Assembly: GCF_003443995.1 (NCBI RefSeq)
Contig: NZ_QWEY01000004.1
Location: 1 to 64,000 of the forward strand
Source: Pseudotabrizicola alkalilacus
Lineage (GTDB): Bacteria > Pseudomonadota > Alphaproteobacteria > Rhodobacterales > Rhodobacteraceae
Direction: 5' to 3'
DNA length: 64,000 nucleotides
Made by a program: the position numbers and the translations under genes. Shown here in pieces: positions 37,630 through 47,424 of this stretch; positions within the stretch are counted from its first letter, which is position 1; the number at the start of each line of letters is the position of its first letter. The notes beneath the pieces are model-generated. The model had not been told where the DNA came from. It saw only the letters and a program-made list of their open reading frames with translations, and searched no databases.

Positions 37630-38490
37630 GTGCAAAGCGAAGCCTTTACCCTTTATCAGCCCAAACGCCGCGAAACGCCGGTGATTTTCTCATCGCCGCA
37701 CAGTGGCCGGGTCTATCCGCCAGCGTTTCTTGCCGGATCGGTACTGGATTCGCATGTGATCCGGTCGTCCGAGGATGCGTTTGTCGATGATCTGTTCCGC
37801 TCTGCCACCGATTGCGGTGCGCCCTTGATCGCCGCCTGTGCGCCGCGCGCCTATATCGACCTGAACCGGGCAGCGGATGAGATGGATGCCTCCGTGGTCG
37901 AAGGCGTGGCGCGCAGCCCGCATAACCCGCGCGTCGCCTCTGGCCTTGGGGTGATTCCCCGCGTGGTATCGGGTGGGCGGGCGATTTATCACGGGAAAAT
38001 GCCGCTGGAAGAGGCGGAAGGGCGGATTCGCAGCCATTGGCAGCCCTATCACGCAGCACTTCGCCAGTTGACCGAGGACAGCCATACCCAATTTGGCCAG
38101 TCGGTGCTGATTGACTGCCACTCGATGCCGCATGAGGCCATCGAATCACATGCGCGCCCCGGTTTTTCCCGGCCCGAGGTGGTGTTGGGCGACCGGTTTG
38201 GCGCGGCGGCGGCGCGGGATGTGATGGATCAGGTCGAAGCGGCGTTCCGGCGGGCCGGGCTGCGGGTGTCGCGCAACACGCCCTTTGCCGGAGCCTATAT
38301 CGCCCAGACCTATGGCCGCCCGTCACGCGGATTTCATGTGGTGCAGGTCGAGATCGACCGTGCGCTGTACATGGATGAGGCGCGAATCGAACCCTCGGCC
38401 GATTTCGAGGCGTTTCGCGGGCTGATTGCCGGGGTGGTGGCAGAGATCACCCAGATCGGCCGCATCCGGCTGCCGCTGGCGGCGGAATAG
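37630..38490 (+). CDS. N-formylglutamate amidohydrolase family protein
   Basis: The 286-residue protein belongs to the N-formylglutamate amidohydrolase (HutG-type) family. It has the family start [14 protein letters not shown], then [19 protein letters not shown] and [15 protein letters not shown]. It could cleave N-formylglutamate to glutamate and formate in histidine breakdown, but no other hut genes are near, so a different amide substrate is possible. The start is a GTG at 37630 after CGGGAG; no better ATG is in frame. Confidence 0.87.
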   Translation: MQSEAFTLYQPKRRETPVIFSSPHSGRVYPPAFLAGSVLDSHVIRSSEDAFVDDLFRSATDCGAPLIAACAPRAYIDLNRAADEMDASVVEGVARSPHNPRVASGLGVIPRVVSGGRAIYHGKMPLEEAEGRIRSHWQPYHAALRQLTEDSHTQFGQSVLIDCHSMPHEAIESHARPGFSRPEVVLGDRFGAAAARDVMDQVEAAFRRAGLRVSRNTPFAGAYIAQTYGRPSRGFHVVQVEIDRALYMDEARIEPSADFEAFRGLIAGVVAEITQIGRIRLPLAAE

Positions 38491-38494
38491 CCGG

Positions 38495-39757
38495 TCAGCG
38501 TAGGGCACGGCCCTTGATAATCGCCTCTTTGCCAAAGCGGGCGCGAATCGCATCGGCTGCACGCTCGGCCGATGCGCGCTTTCCGGCGTCGGGGTCGAGC
38601 AGATCGCCAGAGCGATCAGCCTGATCCTCTGGCGCGAGGTCGGAAATGCCAACGCCGATCAGGCGGAACGGGCCCTTGATGCCGGAATGGTCAAACAGAT
38701 CGCGGGCGGTGCGGTAGATGCGGTCGGCGATCTGGGTCGGGTCCGACAGGGCGTGGCGGCGGGTGACGGTCTGGAAATCGCCCTTTTTCAGCTTCAGCGT
38801 GACGGTACGCCCCGCCAGGGCCTTGGCCTTGGCCCGGTCCGACACCTGTTCAGACAAGCGCCAGAGATGGCCGTCGAGCAAATCAGGGTCAGAAGTATCC
38901 TCGAAAAAGGTGGTTTCCTTGGAAATCGACTTCAGCTTTTCATCGGGGCTGACGCGGCGGCTGTCCTGCCCGCGCGCCAGATGCCAGAGCCGGTCGCCCA
39001 TCTGGCCAAAGCGCGCCGCCAGATCGGCACGGTCCCAGCGCAGCAGATCGGCAATGGTGCGGATGCCCGCCTGCTCCAGCGATGCCTGCATCGCGGTGCC
39101 GACACCCCAGATGATGCGCACAGGCTTCGGGCGCAGGAAGGATTCGGTCTCGGCCGGACCGATCACGGAGAAGCCGCGCGGCTTGTCGAGGTCGGAGGCG
39201 ATCTTCGCCAGAAACTTGTTGTGCGCGAGGCCGATGGAGCCGGTGACGCCCAGTTCGTCCTCCATCCGCTTGGTCAGGCGGGCCAGCAGGACGGCGGGGG
39301 GCGCCCCATGCAGGCGGGCGGTGCCGGTGAGGTCAAGAAAGGCCTCGTCCAGCGACAGGGGTTCGATGGCCGGGGTCAGATCCTCCATCATGGCGCGGAT
39401 CTGACGGCTGACCTCGACATAGCGGGCGATGCGGGGTTTGACGACCACCGCCTCGGGGCACAGTTTCAGCGCCTGAAACATCGGCATTGCCGAGCGCACC
39501 CCGTGGATGCGGGCGATGTAGCAGCAGGTCGAGACCACGCCACGGGTGCCGCCGCCGACGATAAGGGGTTTGTCGGCAAGGCTGGGATCGTCGCGCTTCT
39601 CGACCGAGGCGTAAAACGCGTCGCAATCCATATGGGCGATGGACAGGGTGAACAGGTCGGCGTGGGACAGGATGCGCGGGCTGCGGCAGGCCGGACAGCG
39701 GCCCCGCAAGGGGGCCGTGTCAAAGGTGGTCAGGCAATCGCGGCACAGGGCGGGCAT
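38495..39757 (-). CDS. dinB: DNA polymerase IV with an N-terminal zinc ribbon
   Basis: The 420-residue Y-family polymerase performs translesion synthesis. Catalytic acidic residues lie in HMDCDAFYASVE (near 45) and SLDEAFLDLTG; the little-finger domain follows at about 250-360. Before the polymerase there are about 40 extra residues with four cysteines, CRDC and CPAC, spaced as a zinc ribbon. E. coli DinB starts directly at the MDCDAF-equivalent residues. No LexA-type box was found upstream. It may be cotranscribed with nothing; both neighbours are on other units. Confidence 0.93.
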   Translation of the reverse strand: MPALCRDCLTTFDTAPLRGRCPACRSPRILSHADLFTLSIAHMDCDAFYASVEKRDDPSLADKPLIVGGGTRGVVSTCCYIARIHGVRSAMPMFQALKLCPEAVVVKPRIARYVEVSRQIRAMMEDLTPAIEPLSLDEAFLDLTGTARLHGAPPAVLLARLTKRMEDELGVTGSIGLAHNKFLAKIASDLDKPRGFSVIGPAETESFLRPKPVRIIWGVGTAMQASLEQAGIRTIADLLRWDRADLAARFGQMGDRLWHLARGQDSRRVSPDEKLKSISKETTFFEDTSDPDLLDGHLWRLSEQVSDRAKAKALAGRTVTLKLKKGDFQTVTRRHALSDPTQIADRIYRTARDLFDHSGIKGPFRLIGVGISDLAPEDQADRSGDLLDPDAGKRASAERAADAIRARFGKEAIIKGRALR

Positions 39758-39829
39758 GATGGCGGATCATAGCCGGTTGCGGGCGCGGCGCACAGGGGCA
39801 AAACAGGAACGCCGGGGGCATCGGGGGAT

Positions 39830-39861
39830 GCCTCCGGCGGGAGTATTTGGAAAGCAGCAAT
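39830..39861. repeat. Half copy of the GTATTTGGAAAGCAGCAAT repeat
   Basis: These 32 nt match the reverse complement of 27870-27901 with one difference. It lies between dadA and dinB, just after the dadA stop on the minus strand, without the second arm. Confidence 0.75.
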
Positions 39862-39875
39862 GCTGCAGGGGGGGG

Positions 39876-41177
39876 TCAGCGCGCCGGGACGGGGTGCAGG
39901 GCGGGGCGGGCCGCTTTGGCAGGCTTTTGGTAGCGGTCAAAGCCCAGGTCGCGGCTTTCGATTTCGGTCGCGCGGTTTGACACGATATCGGCCAGCAACC
40001 GCCCCGATCCGGCGGCCATGGTCCAACCCAGCGTGCCGTGGCCGGTGTTGAGGAACAGGTTGGCCACCGGCGAGCGACCGACGATGGGAGTGCCATCGGG
40101 GGTCATCGGGCGCAGGCCGGCCCAGAACGTGGCCTGAGACTGGTCGCCTGCGCCGCCGAACAGATCTTCGACCGAGTGTTGCAGGGTGCGTTTGCGTTTG
40201 TCAGAAAGCGACAAATCAAAGCCCGCGATTTCGGCCATGCCGCCGACCCGGATGCGGTCGCCAAGCCGGGTGATGGCGATCTTGTGGGTCTCGTCCATCA
40301 CGGTGGAAACCGGCGCGCGGCTGGCGTCGGTGACCGGGACGGTGATCGAGTAGCCCTTGACCGGGTAAACCGGCAGGCGGATGGCAAGATCGGCCACCAG
40401 TTTCGGCGAATAGGAGCCGAGCGCCAGCACGAAAGAGTCGGCGGTGATGTCACCTTCGGAGGTGGTGACGCTGGTGATCCGGTCGCCGATGCGATTCAGG
40501 CCGGTGATGCTGACGCCGTGACGGAAGGTGACCCCCGCTGCGGCGGCGCGGGCGGCCAGACCTTGGGTGAATTTGAAGCAGTCGCCGGTTTCATCCTTGG
40601 GCAGGCGGAGGCCACCGGCGATCTTGCCGGCGGCATCGGCAAGACCGGGTTCGACCGCGAGGCAACCTTGGGTATCGAGCACTTCGAACGGGACACCGCC
40701 CTGCCGCAGCACATCGATATCCTTGCCCGCCGCATCGACCTGCTTTTGGGTGCGGAACAGCTGCAGCGTGCCCTGCTGACGCTCGTCAAACGCAATGCCA
40801 GTCTGCGCGCGCAGGTCGGTCAGGCAATCGCGGGAGTATTCGGCAAGGCGGACCATGCGGCCCTTGTTCACCGCATAGGCGGCAGAGGTGCAGTTGCCCA
40901 GCATCTGCGCCATCCAGCGGATTTTCTGCAGGTCGGGCTTTGGGTTCACGATCAGCGGGGCATGTTCCATGAACATCCACTTGAGCGCTTTCATCGGGAT
41001 GCCGGGGGCAGCCCAGGGCGCGGAATAGCCGGGGCTGATTTCGCCCGCGTTGGCAAAGCTGGTTTCCAGAGCGGCGGCGGGCTGTCGGTCGATCACCGTC
41101 ACCTCATGCCCGGCTTGGGCCAGATACCAGGCGGAAGTTACACCAATGACGCCAGAGCCGAGGACGACGATTTTCAT
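39876..41177 (-). CDS. dadA: DadA, D-amino acid dehydrogenase
   Basis: The 433-residue FAD enzyme oxidises D-alanine and other D-amino acids to keto acids at the membrane, feeding electrons to quinones. The FAD-binding start is [29 protein letters not shown], broken here as [16 protein letters not shown] then GHEVTVID. Also typical are [26 protein letters not shown] and the C-terminal [17 protein letters not shown]. The ATG at 41177 matches the family. The upstream AT-rich region with TTCA/GAA motifs may hold an Lrp-type control site but I could not define one. No dadX lies nearby. Confidence 0.95.
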   Translation of the reverse strand: MKIVVLGSGVIGVTSAWYLAQAGHEVTVIDRQPAAALETSFANAGEISPGYSAPWAAPGIPMKALKWMFMEHAPLIVNPKPDLQKIRWMAQMLGNCTSAAYAVNKGRMVRLAEYSRDCLTDLRAQTGIAFDERQQGTLQLFRTQKQVDAAGKDIDVLRQGGVPFEVLDTQGCLAVEPGLADAAGKIAGGLRLPKDETGDCFKFTQGLAARAAAAGVTFRHGVSITGLNRIGDRITSVTTSEGDITADSFVLALGSYSPKLVADLAIRLPVYPVKGYSITVPVTDASRAPVSTVMDETHKIAITRLGDRIRVGGMAEIAGFDLSLSDKRKRTLQHSVEDLFGGAGDQSQATFWAGLRPMTPDGTPIVGRSPVANLFLNTGHGTLGWTMAAGSGRLLADIVSNRATEIESRDLGFDRYQKPAKAARPALHPVPAR

Positions 41178-41445
41178 GGGCAAACCTTTCGCAACAGGGG
41201 CATTTCGCAGAACATGCATCAGAAGCAGGGGGATTTTCTGGCAAAGATGACGAAGGTTTTGCAGTTCATTCGAAGAATTTTGCGTTTAGTTCAATTGGAA
41301 CGGGAGAAAGTTTAGTTCGATCAAGAATCAAGCGAAGAATGAACGGTCGCTAGATGCTGTGGCGCAAGATTATCCCCACCCTTGCCTCTGGCCGGGGAAG
41401 CCGCCATCCTTATTGGCAGCAATTCATTGGACGGGGCCTTCTTTC

Positions 41446-42327
41446 ATGACTTTTGACCAGTTTCTGGGCGGCAATGCGGTGTTTCTGGCCGTCGCCGTGT
41501 TCATCATCCTGTGCATCTTTCTGGGCGTGCGGATCGTGCCGCAGTCGGAAAAGCACGTGGTCGAACGCTTTGGCCGGTTGCGGTCGGTGCTGGGGCCGGG
41601 GATCAATTTTGTGGTACCGTTCCTTGACCGGGTGGCGCACAAGATTTCCATTCTGGAACGCCAGTTGCCGACCGCCAGTCAGGATGCCATCACCGCTGAC
41701 AACGTGCTGGTGAAAGTGGAAACCAGCGTGTTTTACCGGATCACCGAGCCGGAAAAGACCGTCTACCGCATCCGCGATGTCGATGGCGCAATTGCGACCA
41801 CAGTGGCCGGGATCGTGCGCAGCGAGATCGGCAAGATCGAGTTGGATCAGGTGCAGTCAAACCGGGCGCAGCTGATCGAGCGGGTGCGCGAGCAGGTGAC
41901 GGCCATGGTCGATGACTGGGGGGTGGAAGTCACGCGGGCCGAGATCCTGGATGTCAATCTGGACGAGGCGACGCGGGCGGCGATGTTGCAGCAGCTGAAC
42001 GCCGAACGGGCGCGCCGGGCACAGGTGATGGAGGCCGAGGGCAAGAAACGCTCGGTCGAGTTGGCGGCGGATGCCGATCTTTACGCCGCCGAGCAGCAGG
42101 CCAAGGCCAAGCGGGTAACGGCGGATGCCGAGGCCTATGCCACATCGGCCATCGCCATTGCGATCAAGGAATCTGGTCTGGAGGCGGCGCAGTACCAGCT
42201 GGCTCTGGCGCAGGTGGATGCGCTGGCCAAGGTGGCACAAGGTACGGGCAAGCAGACGATTCTGGTGCCGGCGCAGGCGCTGGATGCCTTTGCCGATGCG
42301 TTCAAGATGCTGAAAGGGCGCGGCTGA
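41446..42327 (+). CDS. SPFH/stomatin-family membrane protein (QmcA-like)
   Basis: The 293-residue protein has one N-terminal membrane helix (FLAVAVFIILCIFLGV) and a stomatin/prohibitin domain (IVPQSEKHVVERFGRL, GINFVVPFLDRV, TADNVLVKVETSVFYRI, VRSEIGKIELDQV), then a coiled-coil rich in Ala, Glu and Lys. Such proteins form large rings in the membrane and organise lipids or proteases. The stop TGA overlaps the ATG of the NfeD-like gene by one base, a typical pair. The ATG at 41446 is chosen because the upstream extension lacks homology. Confidence 0.93.
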   Translation: MTFDQFLGGNAVFLAVAVFIILCIFLGVRIVPQSEKHVVERFGRLRSVLGPGINFVVPFLDRVAHKISILERQLPTASQDAITADNVLVKVETSVFYRITEPEKTVYRIRDVDGAIATTVAGIVRSEIGKIELDQVQSNRAQLIERVREQVTAMVDDWGVEVTRAEILDVNLDEATRAAMLQQLNAERARRAQVMEAEGKKRSVELAADADLYAAEQQAKAKRVTADAEAYATSAIAIAIKESGLEAAQYQLALAQVDALAKVAQGTGKQTILVPAQALDAFADAFKMLKGRG

Positions 42328-42593
42328 TGTGGTCGGTCTGGTGGGTCTGGATCGTCGGCGGCTTTGCGCTTGGCGTGCTGGAGGTGCTGGCACCGGGCTA
42401 TATCTTTGTCGGCTTTGCCATCGGCGCGGTTGTGGTCGGCGCCGGGCTGGGCCTTGGGCTGCTTGGCGGCAGTCTGGCGGTGTTGCTGCTGGTCTTTGCC
42501 GTCGCCTCGCTGGTGGCGTGGATTGTGCTGCGACGTGTGCTGGGGGTGCGCAAGGGGCAGGTCCGGCTGTGGGACCGCGACATCAATGACTGA
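42327..42593 (+). CDS. NfeD-like short membrane protein
   Basis: The 88-residue protein has two or three hydrophobic segments (WVWIVGGFALGVLEVLAP; VGFAIGAVVVGAGLGLGLLG; LAVLLLVFAVASLVAWIVL), as in short NfeD proteins that partner SPFH/stomatin rings. Most of the usual soluble OB-fold domain is missing: only about 20 residues follow the last helix. It is coupled to the SPFH gene upstream by a one-base overlap. Confidence 0.85.
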   Translation: MWSVWWVWIVGGFALGVLEVLAPGYIFVGFAIGAVVVGAGLGLGLLGGSLAVLLLVFAVASLVAWIVLRRVLGVRKGQVRLWDRDIND

Positions 42594-42620
42594 GGCGCGG
42601 CGGACCGTCGGGGGGCGCGG

Positions 42621-43538
42621 GTGGTTCTGGTTCTGACCCATGACGACTGCCTGTCACATGTGACCCCGCCCGGTCACCCGGAGCAGGTGGCGCGGCTGGA
42701 GGCGGTGGAGCGGGGATTGCGCGGCCTGCCGGTGGACCAGCGCGACGCCCCCATGGGCGACCTCGCCGATGTTTTGCGCTGCCATCCGCAGCGCTATATC
42801 GACCGTCTTCGCGCGGCGGTGCCGGATCAGGGTTGGGCGCAGGTGGATGGCGATACGTTCCTGTCGCCGGGGTCTTTTGATGCCGCGATGCGCGGTGTGG
42901 GCGGCATCTGTCAGGCGGTCGATCATGTGATGACCGATGGCGGCCGCGCCTTTGTGGCTGCGCGCCCGCCGGGGCATCATGCGGAGCGGGACACCGCGAT
43001 GGGCTTTTGCCTGTTCGGCACGGTGGCGATCGGGGCGATGCGGGCGCTGGAGGTGCATGGCCTGTCCCGCGTGGCAGTGCTGGATTTCGACGTGCATCAC
43101 GGCAATGGCACGCAAGACCTGTTGTGGGATGAGGCACGGGTGCGCTTTGTCTCAAGCCACCAGATGCCTTTGTATCCGGGCTCCGGCCACCGCGATGAAC
43201 GCGGCGCACACGGCCAGATCACCAACCTGCCGCTGGCCGGAGGATCGGGCGGCGCGCAGATGTGGGCGGCATGGCAACCGGTGCTGGACGATCTGCGCCG
43301 CTGGCAGCCGGAACTGATCCTGATCAGTGCCGGATTTGACGCGCATCGCGATGACCCCCTCGCCGGGCTGAACTGGACCACGCAGGATTTCGCGCGCCTG
43401 ACACGGGCGATCTGTGATCTGGCCGACGATTGCTGCGCAGGCCGGGTGGTATCGTCGCTGGAGGGCGGTTATGATCTGGACGCATTGGCCGCTAGCGTGG
43501 CCGCGCATGTGACAGAACTGGGAAGGCAAGCCGCATGA
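42621..43538 (+). CDS. Histone deacetylase-like (arginase/deacetylase superfamily) protein
   Basis: The 305-residue zinc amidohydrolase has the class II HDAC pattern: VAARPPGHHAERDTAMGFCLF with the catalytic His pair, VLDFDVHHGNGTQDL with the zinc Asp and His, ISAGFDAHRDDPL with the second Asp, and a late EGGYDLDAL. In bacteria these act on acetylpolyamines or other acetylated small molecules and some proteins; the substrate here is unknown. The start is GTG at 42621. It overlaps xseB by 4 bp. Confidence 0.9.
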   Translation: MVLVLTHDDCLSHVTPPGHPEQVARLEAVERGLRGLPVDQRDAPMGDLADVLRCHPQRYIDRLRAAVPDQGWAQVDGDTFLSPGSFDAAMRGVGGICQAVDHVMTDGGRAFVAARPPGHHAERDTAMGFCLFGTVAIGAMRALEVHGLSRVAVLDFDVHHGNGTQDLLWDEARVRFVSSHQMPLYPGSGHRDERGAHGQITNLPLAGGSGGAQMWAAWQPVLDDLRRWQPELILISAGFDAHRDDPLAGLNWTTQDFARLTRAICDLADDCCAGRVVSSLEGGYDLDALAASVAAHVTELGRQAA

Positions 43539-43786
43539 CCGAAAAACCCGTCGAAAAGCCTGTGGCCGGGATGAGCTTTGAAGAGGCCATGGCCGCATTG
43601 GAACAGGTGGTCGGCCAGCTGGAACGCGGCGACGTGGCCCTTGAAGCCTCGATCGCGCTCTATGAACGTGGTGCAGCACTCAAGGCGCATTGCGAGGCCA
43701 AGCTGAAGGATGCCGAAGAAAAGGTGGAGCTGATCCGCGCCGCCGAAGGCCGTGCCATCGGCACGACGCCGGTGGAGGGGATGTGA
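43535..43786 (+). CDS. xseB: XseB, exodeoxyribonuclease VII small subunit
   Basis: The 83-residue helical protein has the family pattern MSFEEAMAALEQVVGQLERGDVALEASIALYERG. It joins XseA to form exonuclease VII, which degrades single-stranded DNA; xseA is not in the window. It overlaps the deacetylase-like gene upstream by 4 bp and ispA downstream by 4 bp, a conserved order in alphaproteobacteria. Confidence 0.95.
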   Translation: MTEKPVEKPVAGMSFEEAMAALEQVVGQLERGDVALEASIALYERGAALKAHCEAKLKDAEEKVELIRAAEGRAIGTTPVEGM

Positions 43787-44652
43787 GCTTTCCCGCCGCT
43801 CTGGCGCGCGCGGGCGGGCTGATCGGGACGCGGCTGGATCTGGCGCTGGCCGGTCACGCCGACGAGCCGGTAATCCACGCCATGCGCTATGCGGTCGGAG
43901 GTGGCAAACGGCTGCGCGGCTTTCTGGTGCTGGAAACGGCGGCCCTGTTCGGCCTGCCGCCCGAGCGGGCGATCAGCGCGGCAGCAGCGGTGGAATGTCT
44001 GCACGCCTACAGCCTTGTGCATGACGACCTGCCTTGCATGGATGACGACGATCTGCGCCGGGGCCAGCCCACGGTGCATGTGAAATGGGATGAGGCGACG
44101 GCGGTTCTGGCCGGTGACGCGCTGCAAACACTGGCGTTCGAGCTGCTGTGTGACCCGGATCTGGGCTCTGCCGAGACGCGCATCGCTTTGGTCCGCGGGC
44201 TGGCGGTGGCGTCAGGCGCCGAGGGCATGGTGCTAGGTCAGGCGCTTGATATTGCGGCTGAGTCCGCCAGCGCGCCGCTGACCCTCGACCAGATCACCCG
44301 GCTGCAGGCCGGCAAGACCGGCGCGCTGATCCGCTGGTCGGCCGAAGCGGGCGCGGTGATCGCCGGGGCTGACGCGGCCCCGCTGCGGGCCTATGCCACC
44401 GCGCTGGGTCTGGCGTTTCAGATCGCCGACGACATTCTGGACGAAACCGGGGATGAGGCGCAGACCGGCAAGCGGTTGCACAAAGATGCCGATGCGGGCA
44501 AAGCCACCTTTGTCTCGCTGCTGGGGTTGGAGGGCGCGCGCCAACGGGCGTGCGATCTGGTCGCAGAGGCAGAGTCTCACCTTGCCCCCTATGGTGACAC
44601 AGCGAAAACCCTGATAGATGCCGCCCGTTTCGTCATTGCGCGCGACAGCTAA
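43783..44652 (+). CDS. ispA: IspA, farnesyl diphosphate synthase
   Basis: The 289-residue prenyltransferase condenses DMAPP and IPP to geranyl and then farnesyl diphosphate. The first Asp-rich motif is in VHDDLPCMDDDDLRRG and the second in AFQIADDILDETGD. The GTG start at 43783 overlaps the xseB stop (GTGA) and has GGAGGGG just upstream; the ATG-led frame from 43690 is a shadow. It sits between xseB and dxs, so isoprenoid precursor supply is one operon. Confidence 0.94.
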   Translation: MSFPAALARAGGLIGTRLDLALAGHADEPVIHAMRYAVGGGKRLRGFLVLETAALFGLPPERAISAAAAVECLHAYSLVHDDLPCMDDDDLRRGQPTVHVKWDEATAVLAGDALQTLAFELLCDPDLGSAETRIALVRGLAVASGAEGMVLGQALDIAAESASAPLTLDQITRLQAGKTGALIRWSAEAGAVIAGADAAPLRAYATALGLAFQIADDILDETGDEAQTGKRLHKDADAGKATFVSLLGLEGARQRACDLVAEAESHLAPYGDTAKTLIDAARFVIARDS

Positions 44653-44667
44653 GGCCAAAGGCAGGAT

Positions 44668-46581
44668 ATGACCGACCGACCAAAGACCCCGCTGCTTGAC
44701 CGCGTGACCCTGCCTTCGGATATGAAGGCGCTGTCTGACCGAGAGCTGCGGCAACTGGCCGATGAGCTGCGCGCCGAGACGATTTCTGCGGTGTCGGTCA
44801 CCGGCGGCCATCTGGGCGCAGGTCTGGGCGTGGTGGAACTGACCGTGGCCCTGCATGCCGTGTTCGACACCCCGCGCGACAAGATCATCTGGGATGTTGG
44901 CCATCAGTGCTATCCGCACAAGATCCTGACCGGGCGGCGCGACCGCATCCGCACGCTGCGGACCGAGGGCGGGCTGTCAGGCTTCACCAAACGGTCGGAA
45001 AGCCCCTATGATCCGTTCGGTGCGGCACATTCCTCAACCTCGATCTCTGCCGCGCTCGGCTTTGCCATGGCCGCCGATCTGGGCGGTGATCCCGGTGATG
45101 CCGTTGCGGTGATCGGCGACGGCAGCATGAGCGCCGGCATGGCGTTCGAGGCGATGAACAACGCGGGCCATCTGAAAAAGCGGCTGTTCGTGGTGCTCAA
45201 CGACAACGAGATGTCCATCGCCCCGCCGGTGGGCGCATTGTCGAGCTATCTCAGCCGCCTTTATGCCGAAGCCCCGCTGCAGGATCTGAAGGCCGCCGCC
45301 AAAGGCGCGCTCGGCCTGTTGCCGCCACCGTTTCAGGAAGGCGCGCGCCGAGCCAAGGAAATGCTCAAGGGTATGGCGATGGGCGGCACCCTGTTCGAAG
45401 AACTGGGGTTTTCCTACATCGGTCCGATTGACGGCCACGACCTTGACCAGCTGCTGCCGATCCTGCGCACGGCACGGGCGCGAGCCACCGGGCCGATCCT
45501 GCTGCATGTGCTGACCAAAAAGGGCAAAGGCTACGCCCCGGCCGAGGCCGCGCGCGACCGGGGCCATGCCACCGGCAAATTCGATGTGTTGACCGGGGTA
45601 CAGGCAAAGGCGGCGTCAAACGCGCCCAGCTACACCAAGGTGTTCGCGCAATCCCTGATCGCGCAAGCCGAGCGTGACGACAAGATTGTCGCCGTCACCG
45701 CCGCCATGCCCGACGGCACCGGGTTGAACCTGTTTGCCGACCGTTTCCCGCGCCGCTGCTTTGATGTCGGCATCGCCGAGCAACATGCCGTCACCTTCTC
45801 GGCCGGGCTGGCGGCGGGCGGCATGAAGCCGTTCTGCGCCATCTACTCCACCTTTCTGCAGCGTGGCTATGATCAGGTGGTGCATGACGTGGCCATCCAG
45901 CGTCTGCCGGTGCGCTTTGCCATCGACCGCGCCGGTCTGGTCGGGGCCGATGGCGCCACCCATGCCGGCAGCTTTGACGTGGCCTTCCTCGCCAACCTGC
46001 CCGGCATGGTGGTGATGGCCGCAAGTGATGAGGCGGAGCTGACCCATATGGTCGCCACCGCCGTCGCCCATGACGATGGCCCCATCGCCTTTCGCTTTCC
46101 ACGCGGCGATGGTGTCGGCATCGAACTGCCAAGCCGTGGCGCCCCGATTGAGATCGGCCGCGCCCGGCTGATCCGGTCCGGCAACCGGGTCGCCCTGCTG
46201 TCCTTTGGCACAAGGTTGGCAGAAACCCTGAAAGCCGCCGAAAGCCTGGCGCAAAAGGGCCTGATGCCGACAATCGTCGATGCCCGCTTTGCCAAACCGC
46301 TCGACCGCGACATGATCCTCAACCTCGCCCGCAACCACGAGGCGCTGATCACCATCGAAGAGGGTGCCATCGGTGGCTTCGGCTCCCACGTCGCACAACT
46401 TCTGGCCGACGAAGGCATCTTTGACGCTGGCCTGAAGTACCGCTCCATGGTGCTGCCCGACACATTCATCGACCACGCCTCCCCCGAGGCGATGTACCGC
46501 GCCGCCGGCATGGACGCCGCTCAGATCGAGGCAAAGGTGCTGCAAACCCTCAACATCGCGTCGCTCTCGAAACGCGCCTGA
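44668..46581 (+). CDS. dxs: Dxs, 1-deoxy-D-xylulose-5-phosphate synthase
   Basis: The 637-residue TPP enzyme joins pyruvate and glyceraldehyde 3-phosphate, the first step of the MEP pathway. Typical segments are [16 protein letters not shown], the TPP-binding [18 protein letters not shown], the [15 protein letters not shown] region and the transketolase C-terminal fold ending near residue 625. The length is normal. AGGAT precedes the ATG, 15 bp after ispA. A half copy of the dispersed repeat follows the stop. Confidence 0.97.
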   Translation: MTDRPKTPLLDRVTLPSDMKALSDRELRQLADELRAETISAVSVTGGHLGAGLGVVELTVALHAVFDTPRDKIIWDVGHQCYPHKILTGRRDRIRTLRTEGGLSGFTKRSESPYDPFGAAHSSTSISAALGFAMAADLGGDPGDAVAVIGDGSMSAGMAFEAMNNAGHLKKRLFVVLNDNEMSIAPPVGALSSYLSRLYAEAPLQDLKAAAKGALGLLPPPFQEGARRAKEMLKGMAMGGTLFEELGFSYIGPIDGHDLDQLLPILRTARARATGPILLHVLTKKGKGYAPAEAARDRGHATGKFDVLTGVQAKAASNAPSYTKVFAQSLIAQAERDDKIVAVTAAMPDGTGLNLFADRFPRRCFDVGIAEQHAVTFSAGLAAGGMKPFCAIYSTFLQRGYDQVVHDVAIQRLPVRFAIDRAGLVGADGATHAGSFDVAFLANLPGMVVMAASDEAELTHMVATAVAHDDGPIAFRFPRGDGVGIELPSRGAPIEIGRARLIRSGNRVALLSFGTRLAETLKAAESLAQKGLMPTIVDARFAKPLDRDMILNLARNHEALITIEEGAIGGFGSHVAQLLADEGIFDAGLKYRSMVLPDTFIDHASPEAMYRAAGMDAAQIEAKVLQTLNIASLSKRA

Positions 46582-46582
46582 T

Positions 46583-46602
46583 TTGCTGCTTTCCAAATAC
46601 TC
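46583..46602. repeat. Half copy of the dispersed repeat after dxs
   Basis: TTGCTGCTTTCCAAATACTC matches the right arm of the hairpin at 27870-27892 and its inverted copy at 39841. It begins right after the dxs stop codon. Confidence 0.7.
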
Positions 46603-46673
46603 ACCTTGCAGCGCCAGCCCCGAAAAGCTGCCCTGTCAGATCGCTCCTCGATTTTTCGCAGAAAAATCGTGCC

Positions 46674-47339
46674 TCAGAAATCCAGATCGGCATAATGCGC
46701 GGGTGGCGGGAAGCCCGGCACCTGATCGGCCAGCAGCGTGCGGAAGCTGGGTCGTGACTTGATCTTGGCGTACCAGTCTTTCACCGTGGCCGAACGGTTC
46801 CAGTCCACATCGCTGATATAATCCAGACACGACAGATGCGCCGCTGCGGTGAAATCGGCCAGTGTCATGGTATCGCCCGCCAGCCAGCGGCGCTGGTCCA
46901 GAATCCACGCCATGTAATCCAGGTGAAACTTGATCCGCCCGGCCCCGAATTTCACATTCTTTGAATCCGGGTAGCCCAGCTTCATCACCTTCTTGTTCAC
47001 CCGCTCATAGAGCAGCTTTGACGTGACATCCGCGTGGAACTTGTCGTCGAACCAGGCGCAGATCCGGCGCACCTCGTAGCGCATTTCGGGGTCGCGCGGC
47101 ATCAGCGCCGGGGTGGGAAAGGTCTCATCCAGATATTCGCAGATCGCCTGACTTTCACTCAGCGTCTTCTGGTCCATCTTCAGGATCGGCACCTTGCCGG
47201 CCGGGTTGCGGCGCAGGAAATCGGGGGTCGGTTCCCAATAGCGCTCTTCCACCAGTTCCACCTCCAGCTTCTTTTCCGCCAGCGTCAGGCGCACTTTGCG
47301 GCAAAAGGGAGACAGCGGAAAATGATAGAGGCGGATCAT
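46674..47339 (-). CDS. Glutathione S-transferase family protein
   Basis: The 221-residue protein has a thioredoxin-like GST N-domain (YHFPLSPFCRKVRLTLAEKK, NPAGKVPILK, glutathione-binding SESQAICEYL) and a helical C-domain. The SPFCRK motif with a Cys in the second position is seen in FMN- or beta-type GSTs and in omega-like thiol transferases. The substrate is unknown. It is convergent with dxs and not closely related to the GST at 31263. Confidence 0.88.
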   Translation of the reverse strand: MIRLYHFPLSPFCRKVRLTLAEKKLEVELVEERYWEPTPDFLRRNPAGKVPILKMDQKTLSESQAICEYLDETFPTPALMPRDPEMRYEVRRICAWFDDKFHADVTSKLLYERVNKKVMKLGYPDSKNVKFGAGRIKFHLDYMAWILDQRRWLAGDTMTLADFTAAAHLSCLDYISDVDWNRSATVKDWYAKIKSRPSFRTLLADQVPGFPPPAHYADLDF

Positions 47340-47424
47340 GCAACACCCGTGCTAGGACTGTGCGAGTGATACAGGCCATGGCGCGGGGGATCAATGCGCA
47401 ACCGCGTCTGGCCCGGTGGGCGGG

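Noticed and set aside
39758-39875. LexA box upstream of dinB
   Set aside because: No GTTC-N7-GTTC or GAAC-N7-GAAC pair is present.
41178-41445. FNR- or Lrp-type site between dadA and the SPFH gene
   Set aside because: The closest match (TCGAT...ATCAA) has the wrong spacing for FNR and the Lrp motif is too loose to call.
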